DNA from: Clostridia bacterium | Lineage (GTDB): Bacteria > Bacillota_A > Clostridia > Oscillospirales > CAG-272 | Length of the DNA: 64,000 bases | Direction of reading: 5' to 3' | Assembly: GCA_017467205.1 (NCBI GenBank) | Contig: JAFTSQ010000005.1 | Coordinates: forward strand, 1-64,000 | Shown here: one piece after another, positions 58,801-64,000 of the stretch | How positions within the stretch are numbered: the first letter of the stretch is position 1 | Layout of the letters: each line of letters starts with the position of its first letter | The notes under the pieces: generated by a model | What the model saw: only the letters and a program-made list of their open reading frames with translations | Databases searched by the model: none | What the model was told of the DNA's origin: nothing | Made by a program: the position numbers and the translations under genes

Positions 58801-61294
58801 CCGTGTCAGAGCCGTCGCCCACAAGACCGAGGCGTGCGGCTGCCTCCTCGCGCATTTTATACTTGAGAATTTTGCCTGCCGCGTTCATCGGGAATTCTTT
58901 TACGAATTCGATATATTTCGGCACTTTATGGCGCGCCATACTCGCCTTGATAAAGTCGGTCATTTCCTCTTTTGTAACGCTGCCCGGCTCTTTCAGAATA
59001 ATGCAAGCCATAATTTCCTCGCCGTATTTCTTGTCGGGCACGCCTATGACCTGAACGTCCTTAGTTTGCGGATGAGTGTAAATGAACTCCTCTATCTCCT
59101 TCGGGTAGATATTCTCGCCGCCGCGGATTATCATATCCTTGAGTCTGCCGGTTATTCTGTAATTGCCGTCCTCGTCGCGAGAGGCAAGGTCGCCCGAATG
59201 AAGCCAGCCGTCCTCGTCGATGGTGTCCTTGGTTGCCATCGGCATTTTGTAGTAGCCCTTCATTGTGTTGTAGCCCTTTGCGCAGAACTCGCCGTTAACA
59301 CCGGGGCCGACCTCTTCTCCGGTTTCGGGGTCAACGACCTTACAGCGCACGTGGGGAAAGGCGTAGCCGACGGTTTCGGTTCTGACCTCAAGCGAGTCGG
59401 TCCAGGAGCTCATTGTGTTACCTGGTGCGCACTCGGTCTGACCGTAGACGCTGACGATACCCGTCATATTCATTTCGTCGGGGCGCGCGGCGCGGCGCAT
59501 CAGCTCGGGAGGGCAGCCCGCACCCGCCATAATTCCCGTTCTCATATGCGAAAAATCGGTGGAGCGGTAGTTTTTATGGTTGAACATTGCGATAAACATC
59601 GTCGGAACGCCGTTAAAGCAGGTTATCTTTTCCTGATTTATGCAGGCGAGCGAGGACTTTGCCGAGAAGTACGGCATCGGGCACATCGTAGTGCCGTGCG
59701 TCATAGACGAGGTCATAGAAAGGGTCATTCCGAAGCAGTGGAACATAGGCACGTGAATCATCATACGGTCGGCAGTGGAGAGCCCCATACGGTCGCCGAT
59801 GCACTTGCCGTTGTTGATTACGTTGTAGTGGGTAAGCATAACGCCCTTGGGGAAGCCCGTCGTTCCCGAGGTGTACTGCATATTGCAGACGTCGCTCGGG
59901 CGAACTGCCGCCGCCATTCTCGCGACCTGCTCGGCGCTTACGAGCTTATATCTCGCCATAGCCTCGTCGAAGGTCAGAGAGCCGGGCTGCTTGAAGCCTA
60001 CGGTGATGACGTTGCGAAGGAAGGGCAGGCGCTTTGAATGAAGCGGATCGCCCGCCTTGGTGCTTGCAAGCTCGGGGCAGAGGGTGTTTATTATTTCCTT
60101 GTAGTTTGAGTCGAGGCAGTCCTCTATCATAACGAGGGTGTGCGTGTCCGACTGGCGAAGAAGATACTCCGCTTCGTGAATTTTGTATGCGGTATTGACG
60201 GTTACCAAAACCGCACCAATCTTGGTAGTCGCCCAGAAGGTGATATACCACGCGGGCAGGTTGGTTGCCCAGATAGCGACCTTCGAGCCCGCCTTGACCC
60301 CGAGCGATACGAGCGCTCTTGCAAAGCGGTCAACGTCCTCGCGGAACTCGGCGTAGGTGCGGGTGTAGTCAAGGGTGGTGTATTTGAAGCAGTACTGGTC
60401 GGGGAACTCGTCGGCAACGCGGTCGAGCACCTCGGAGAAGGTGAGGTCAACGAGCTCCTCCTTTTTCCAAACGTACTGACCTGTGCCGTCGTGGTTGAAG
60501 TAGAGCTTCTTTTTCATATCTCTCGTCGATGAAAACCGCGACATAAAGTTCACGAAATACGGGAAGATTACCTCGGGGTCCTGAAGGTCAGAAAGCCACT
60601 CGGGCTTCCACTCGAGCGAGATGAAGTTATCGTAGTTTACAGAGGAGAGAGCCCGCATAATATCGTCGATGGGCATAGTGCCCTCGCCGATGAGCTGGTA
60701 TGCCCCCGTGTCGTCGGAATCGCGCATATGAACGTGCTTTACGTAGCAGCCGAGGTTCTTTATCGTAGCATCTGCCGACTCGCCGTTATCCCTATACGGA
60801 TGGTGCACGTCCCAAAGAACCGCAAGATTGTCGCTCGCGAAGCGGTCGAGCATATTGCGAAGCCTTGCGGTGTCGGAGTATATGCCGCTCGTCTTTACGA
60901 GAACGGTAACGCCGAGAGGCTCTGCGGCGGAAAGCAGGGATGAGAGCGCGGAGTAAACCGCCTCCTCGTCGTCAGAGAGGGCGCAGACGGTGACGAACGG
61001 AACGCGTGATGCGTGCGCGATATCAATAAGAGTCTTAACGGTGTCTGCTGCCTCGCCGCCTGCCGATATATCACAAGAGGTGTCAAAGCAGGGAATTGTG
61101 AGCTGCCTATCACGCAGCTCGCGCGCGGTCGCGCCGACGCTGTATTTATGGAAGGGTGCGCCGCGGTCGGTGAGGGCGGTGAAGTTTTGAAGGTTATAGA
61201 CCTCCACTCCCGAAAAGCCCATATCGGCGGCGGTGTCTAACATCTCCTCAAAGGAGAGGTTGGGCCACCCCCGTGTAGAAAAGGAAAGCTTCAT
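58784..61294 (-). CDS. Fusion: sugar-phosphate epimerase barrel + acyl-CoA/AMP ligase
   Basis: An 836-aa two-enzyme fusion. Residues about 1-260 are a xylose-isomerase-like TIM barrel (FSTRGWPNLSFEEMLDTAAD, AVLWDVHHPYRD, VKHVHMRDSDD, GEGTMPIDDIMRAL, ISLEWKPEW) with the usual metal ligands. Residues about 262-836 are an AMP-forming acyl-CoA synthetase: YTSGTTGFPKG near 470, VYGQTECAPGN, DGWLHSGDLA, GRLKDMIIRGGENIYPKEIEE near 715 and the final catalytic Lys in GKILKYKM near 808. The join has no stop or frameshift. The start overlaps the LeuA-like gene's stop (ATGA). The ligase resembles medium-chain FadD-type enzymes. Why the two are fused is unknown. Confidence 0.9.
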   Translation of the reverse strand: MKLSFSTRGWPNLSFEEMLDTAADMGFSGVEVYNLQNFTALTDRGAPFHKYSVGATARELRDRQLTIPCFDTSCDISAGGEAADTVKTLIDIAHASRVPFVTVCALSDDEEAVYSALSSLLSAAEPLGVTVLVKTSGIYSDTARLRNMLDRFASDNLAVLWDVHHPYRDNGESADATIKNLGCYVKHVHMRDSDDTGAYQLIGEGTMPIDDIMRALSSVNYDNFISLEWKPEWLSDLQDPEVIFPYFVNFMSRFSSTRDMKKKLYFNHDGTGQYVWKKEELVDLTFSEVLDRVADEFPDQYCFKYTTLDYTRTYAEFREDVDRFARALVSLGVKAGSKVAIWATNLPAWYITFWATTKIGAVLVTVNTAYKIHEAEYLLRQSDTHTLVMIEDCLDSNYKEIINTLCPELASTKAGDPLHSKRLPFLRNVITVGFKQPGSLTFDEAMARYKLVSAEQVARMAAAVRPSDVCNMQYTSGTTGFPKGVMLTHYNVINNGKCIGDRMGLSTADRMMIHVPMFHCFGMTLSMTSSMTHGTTMCPMPYFSAKSSLACINQEKITCFNGVPTMFIAMFNHKNYRSTDFSHMRTGIMAGAGCPPELMRRAARPDEMNMTGIVSVYGQTECAPGNTMSSWTDSLEVRTETVGYAFPHVRCKVVDPETGEEVGPGVNGEFCAKGYNTMKGYYKMPMATKDTIDEDGWLHSGDLASRDEDGNYRITGRLKDMIIRGGENIYPKEIEEFIYTHPQTKDVQVIGVPDKKYGEEIMACIILKEPGSVTKEEMTDFIKASMARHKVPKYIEFVKEFPMNAAGKILKYKMREEAAARLGLVGDGSDTASPLA

Positions 61295-62697
61295 TCTACT
61301 TCCTCCTCGTAAATTATTTTATTCAGTGCGCTAAGATACGCCTGTATACCCGCGCCCACGATGTCGGTGGATATTCCGACGCCGGAATATACCTTTGCAC
61401 CCGAGCGGAGCTTAACTACCGTCTGACCCATAGCCTCGCGGCCCTCGGTAACTGCTTGGAGCTGGAAGTCGTCAAGCTCGTAGTGGCAGCCGGTGATTTT
61501 TTCTATTGCCTGGAAGGCGGCGTCTATCGAGCCGTCGCCGATATAAACGCCCTCGACGGGCGCGCCGTTTTTGACGAGCTTAATATGCGCGGTGGCGGAG
61601 ATGGTGTTGCCGGAGGTGATAACGTAGGTGTCAAGCTTGTAGGTCGAGGGGACCTGCATTGCAGAGGAGGCGACAATTGCGTCGAGCTCCTTGAGTCCTA
61701 CGCGCTCCTTCTTCTGCGCTATCTCAAGAAACGCGTTATATACCCGGGCGTTATCGTCCTCTGAAAGATCATAGCCGAGCTTCGTTGCTGCAATGGCAAC
61801 TGCGTCGGGCCCATCGTGCTCGGTGAGGTAAATGCCGTCCGCATCGTCCTCCTTCGATATTGCGGCAGTGCCGCTCTTGCCGGGGCGGCATATGCGCTCT
61901 ATCTTTTCGGTTATTCTCGTGAGCTGGGTGGTCTTTATATTGCAGGTGGCAGAAATAGCATCGGCTTTAGCCGCGAAAATGCGGGCAAGACTTGAAACCG
62001 ACGAAAGAGCGATGGGGTACGCCGCGGCGGTTATCTGCTCTGCGCCGCTCGTTACCGCCGCTATTGCAGAGGCGTCCGCCATCGATATGGCGTTCGAGGT
62101 GCAAACGCCGAGGGTGACGCCCGTCAGGGCGGGGAGATTTTCGTACTGAAGCTTGATGAACGCCGCAAGCTCTGCGGGGAACATCTCGCCCGCGGTATCG
62201 GAGAGGGTAACGGTCGTAGCACCCGCTTCGATTGCGGTCTTGAGCAAAAGGGTCAAAAAATCCTGCTCGCTGCGAGTTGCGTCGATTGCTATGAACTCAA
62301 CGTCGCCGCAGAGGGTGGCGCACTTTGAAACCGCCGCTTTAACCGCCTCTATCACGGCGTCGGGCTTTTTATGGAAGAGATACTCTATCTGCACGGCGCT
62401 CGCGGGGGCGCTTACCTGAAGCCTCGGGTGCTTTGCACACTTGAGGGCAGAGAACGCCTCCTCAATGCTCTCGTCCGAGAACTCGACGGGAACGGCAATA
62501 ATGCTCTCCGAGGTCGCCGCGGCAATAGATTTGATACGTAGCGAATCAATGCGAGCGTTGCTTATTCCCTCAAGCTCTATAATATCAACTCCGAGCTTAT
62601 CGAGTAGCTTGGCAAGCTCTATCTTCTCCTTGAACGATAGGCTGAAGCCCTCCGACATCTGCTTCATAGTTGCATCGCTGATTTTGATTTGCTTCAT
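61291..62697 (-). CDS. LeuA-like protein with lost metal site (probable pseudoenzyme)
   Basis: A 468-aa protein with an HMGL-type barrel (about 1-275) and a C-terminal 2-isopropylmalate-synthase regulatory domain (about 345-460: VPSTYKLDTYVITSGN, DGSIDAAFQAIEKITG, GVGISTDIVGAGIQAYLSALNKI). The catalytic DTTLRDGEQ start is SDATMKQMSEG, and the metal-binding HxHND is CTSNA, so both His ligands are gone. Condensation as in LeuA is therefore unlikely. It is behind a T-box leader, so its level follows uncharged tRNA. It is translationally coupled to the fusion gene. A regulatory or scaffold role is possible. Confidence 0.8.
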   Translation of the reverse strand: MKQIKISDATMKQMSEGFSLSFKEKIELAKLLDKLGVDIIELEGISNARIDSLRIKSIAAATSESIIAVPVEFSDESIEEAFSALKCAKHPRLQVSAPASAVQIEYLFHKKPDAVIEAVKAAVSKCATLCGDVEFIAIDATRSEQDFLTLLLKTAIEAGATTVTLSDTAGEMFPAELAAFIKLQYENLPALTGVTLGVCTSNAISMADASAIAAVTSGAEQITAAAYPIALSSVSSLARIFAAKADAISATCNIKTTQLTRITEKIERICRPGKSGTAAISKEDDADGIYLTEHDGPDAVAIAATKLGYDLSEDDNARVYNAFLEIAQKKERVGLKELDAIVASSAMQVPSTYKLDTYVITSGNTISATAHIKLVKNGAPVEGVYIGDGSIDAAFQAIEKITGCHYELDDFQLQAVTEGREAMGQTVVKLRSGAKVYSGVGISTDIVGAGIQAYLSALNKIIYEEEVE

Positions 62698-62723
62698 AAC
62701 TTTCTTCCTTCTTTCTTATAAAT

Positions 62724-62985
62724 AAAAAAACCCCGAAGCCACTCATCGCGGCTCAGGGACGAAATTAATTTTCGCGGTACCACCCTGATTATCTCCCAAA
62801 AAGAGAAATCACTTTTCAACCTCTATCAAGGTCCTGCCCTGTAACGGAGGCATCCGTGTCTCATTACTCGCTTTCGCTTTGACAAGACCGACTCGGGAAG
62901 AAGAACGACCGACTCATCTGCATCGGCTCGCACCAAGCGCCGACTCTCTGAAGCATCCGAAGGGGGTGTAGTTTCCGTCATTGTC
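62724..62985 (-). promoter_or_regulatory. T-box leader of the LeuA-like gene
   Basis: On the minus strand the leader has a stem I with AGAGAGTCGGCGC and TTGGTGCGAGCCGATG, the invariant antiterminator box AGGGTGGTACCGCGA (62786-62772) and a terminator, CCCTGAGCC pairing with GGCTTCGGGG before seven T's (62758-62724). A promoter TTGACA/TTTAAT lies at 63031-63003. The element senses uncharged tRNA. I could not fix the specifier codon by eye. Confidence 0.93.
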
Positions 62986-63002
62986 TTTATAAAGATGTTT
63001 AT

Positions 63003-63031
63003 ATTAAAACACCAAATCACCGCTTTGTCAA
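63003..63031 (-). promoter_or_regulatory. Promoter of the minus-strand T-box operon
   Basis: On the minus strand TTGACA (63031-63026), 17 bp, TTTAAT (63008-63003). Confidence 0.65.
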
Positions 63032-63127
63032 GATGAAATCTTAAGAAAATGGTGATATTTGTATATTTATTGAAAAAACTGCTTTGAAGCACTTGAATAT
63101 TTGGCTATTTTGACGGTTAAAAAGTGT

Positions 63128-63156
63128 TTGACATTTGAAAAAAGATGTGGTAGAAT
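63128..63156 (+). promoter_or_regulatory. Promoter of the plus-strand T-box operon
   Basis: TTGACA (63128-63133), 17 bp, TAGAAT (63151-63156). Confidence 0.85.
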
Positions 63157-63169
63157 AGTTGCATAAAAA

Positions 63170-63418
63170 CTGTGACGAAGACGGTACGGTGATGAAGCTT
63201 GTCAGAGAGTCGGCGTTTGGTGCGAGCCGATAGCTTATAGCCATAGTACCCATCACTTCCGAGTTGGGGGTCCGAGCGATATGCCGCCAGGGTCTTTCGT
63301 TTCCCGCGTTAAGGGTTAGGGCTTGATTGAGCCTGAAGCGGCGATTTTTTCGCAAATTGAGTGGTACCGCGGGTTTGTTTTACTCGTCTCAAGAATTTGT
63401 TTTCTTGAGGCGTTTTTT
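63170..63418 (+). promoter_or_regulatory. T-box leader of the XRE-cupin operon
   Basis: GTGATG (63188-63193)/CATCAC closes stem I, which contains AGAGAGTCGGCGT and TTGGTGCGAGCCGATA, nearly identical to the apical part of the opposite T-box. The antiterminator box ATTGAGTGGTACCGCGG is at about 63357-63372, and the terminator CTCAAGAA/TTCTTGAG with six T's ends at 63418. The sequence CCATAGTACCC before the closing strand may hold the specifier; TAC (Tyr) is one reading but is not certain. Confidence 0.9.
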
Positions 63419-63468
63419 GTTTTTATAACACAATTTTACAACCTAATTAAATTAAGGAGGAAAAAACT

Positions 63469-64000
63469 ATGCTCAACAAAACCGACACAAATCAACTTCA
63501 AAGGATAGCACTTCGAATTCGTGAGATGCGTCAGATACTCGGATATACTACCGCCGAGATGGCAGAGAAGACCGACCTCACAGAAGAGGTATACGTATCC
63601 TACGAGTCGGGTACAGTCGACCTGCCCTTCACCTTTATGCACAAATGCGCGAAGGCGTACGGCATTGAGCTTACCGATATTCTTGAAGGACACAGTGCAA
63701 AGCTCACAGGCTATACCGTAACCCGAAAGGGCGAGGGCCTTACCACTGCGAGTGAGGATGGCATAACCATTCAGGATATGGCACCTCTGTTCCGTCAGAA
63801 GCTGGCAACTCCTTATTGGGTTACCTACACCTACTCGGAAGAGCTGCAAACCAAGCCTATCAGCACGGTTACGCACGCGGGTCAGGAGTTCGACCTCGTC
63901 CTTCGCGGCTCTATGCGCGTTCGCATAGGTGACAGGGAAGAGGTGCTTCGCGAGGGCGACAGCGTCTTCTTCAAGTCATCGACCCCACACGGTATGATTG
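63469..64000 (+). CDS. XRE-cupin transcriptional regulator (partial, runs off window)
   Basis: The first 177 codons of a regulator, preceded by AAGGAGG 7-8 nt before the ATG. Residues about 12-70 are a Cro/CI helix-turn-helix (IREMRQILGYTTAEMAEKTD, then YVSYESGTVDLPFTFMHKCA). From about 115 a cupin sensor begins (HAGQEFDLVLRGSMRVRIGD, LREGDSVFFKSSTPHGMI). In Clostridia this protein commonly leads operons for an acyl-CoA ligase and indolepyruvate oxidoreductase; the next genes are outside the window. A T-box on a regulator gene points to amino-acid-dependent control. The 3' end is missing. Confidence 0.9.
   Translation, partial: MLNKTDTNQLQRIALRIREMRQILGYTTAEMAEKTDLTEEVYVSYESGTVDLPFTFMHKCAKAYGIELTDILEGHSAKLTGYTVTRKGEGLTTASEDGITIQDMAPLFRQKLATPYWVTYTYSEELQTKPISTVTHAGQEFDLVLRGSMRVRIGDREEVLREGDSVFFKSSTPHGMI

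Noticed and set aside
61291..62697. Functional 2-isopropylmalate or citramalate synthase
   Set aside because: Both metal-binding histidines and the DGEQ loop are missing.
63170..63418. Assignment of the plus-strand T-box to tyrosine
   Set aside because: TAC is one possible specifier reading, but the loop does not align cleanly by eye, so it is not claimed.

Overview
The window looks like part of the chromosome of a gut-type, Gram-positive anaerobe of the Bacillota (Clostridia, Oscillospirales/Christensenellales-like). The evidence is two T-box leaders, a c-di-GMP-I riboswitch, SipW-type (Ser/His) signal peptidases with TasA-like substrates, near-consensus sigma-A promoters with 17-bp spacers, strong AGGAGG-type ribosome sites, and many short palindromic repeats between genes. 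I saw no tRNA, rRNA, CRISPR array, transposase or prophage gene. Lineage is inferred from style, not from a marker gene.

Layout. 0.2-2.0 kb (-): an AraC regulator and a DUF4838 protein. 2.2-18.1 kb is a cyclic-di-GMP island. It holds a membrane GGDEF protein (2294-3469), then a perfect promoter, a c-di-GMP-I riboswitch and an overlapping intrinsic terminator (3815-4018) leading an eight-gene run that ends at a strong terminator (15904). The run encodes a degenerate EAL protein, a membrane-anchored TasA-like protein, a secreted TasA-like fibre protein, a SipW-like peptidase, a membrane-anchored McrB-like AAA+ ATPase, a 1119-aa partner with two near-identical internal domains, a second SipW-like peptidase and a GGDEF(degenerate)-EAL(intact) protein. 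A further EAL protein lies convergently at 16.2-18.1 kb. I read this as a c-di-GMP-gated surface-fibre export system with built-in feedback. It is the best candidate here for an undescribed system.

18.3-20.5 kb: uracil permease and upp behind an attenuator. 20.7-24.4 kb: a deacetylase-like protein and a Gfo/Idh/MocA oxidoreductase, divergent from an AraC regulator. 24.7-33.8 kb (-): a carbohydrate operon (FSA-type transaldolase, SIS isomerase, two YjbQ proteins around a triose-phosphate isomerase, a FucI-like isomerase, an amidohydrolase, an FGGY kinase) with a separately promoted FucO-like dehydrogenase. An XRE repressor with three operators and a divergent small gene sit between kinase and dehydrogenase. 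The substrate is unknown.

34.3-52.0 kb (+): a Wzx/Wzy-type surface-polysaccharide locus. It has a PglF-like dehydratase, a DegT aminotransferase, an initiating phosphoglycosyltransferase, glycosyltransferases, a TupA-like ATP-grasp protein, Wzy, Wzx, a UDP-glucuronate 4-epimerase, a galacturonokinase-like GHMP kinase, an RmlA-like nucleotidyltransferase and an NTP_transf_5 protein. Its centre (about 39.6-47.8 kb) is visibly more AT-rich. 52.3-55.7 kb: a Na+-translocating decarboxylase beta subunit, a 49-aa OadG-like membrane protein and a Na/Pi cotransporter. 55.7-58.6 kb: a polysaccharide deacetylase divergent from an MFS transporter, then a CPBP protease. 58.8-62.7 kb (-): a sugar-epimerase/acyl-CoA-ligase fusion behind a LeuA-like protein that has lost its metal-binding histidines, under a T-box. 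63.1-64.0 kb (+): a second, divergent T-box and the start of an XRE-cupin regulator cut by the window end.
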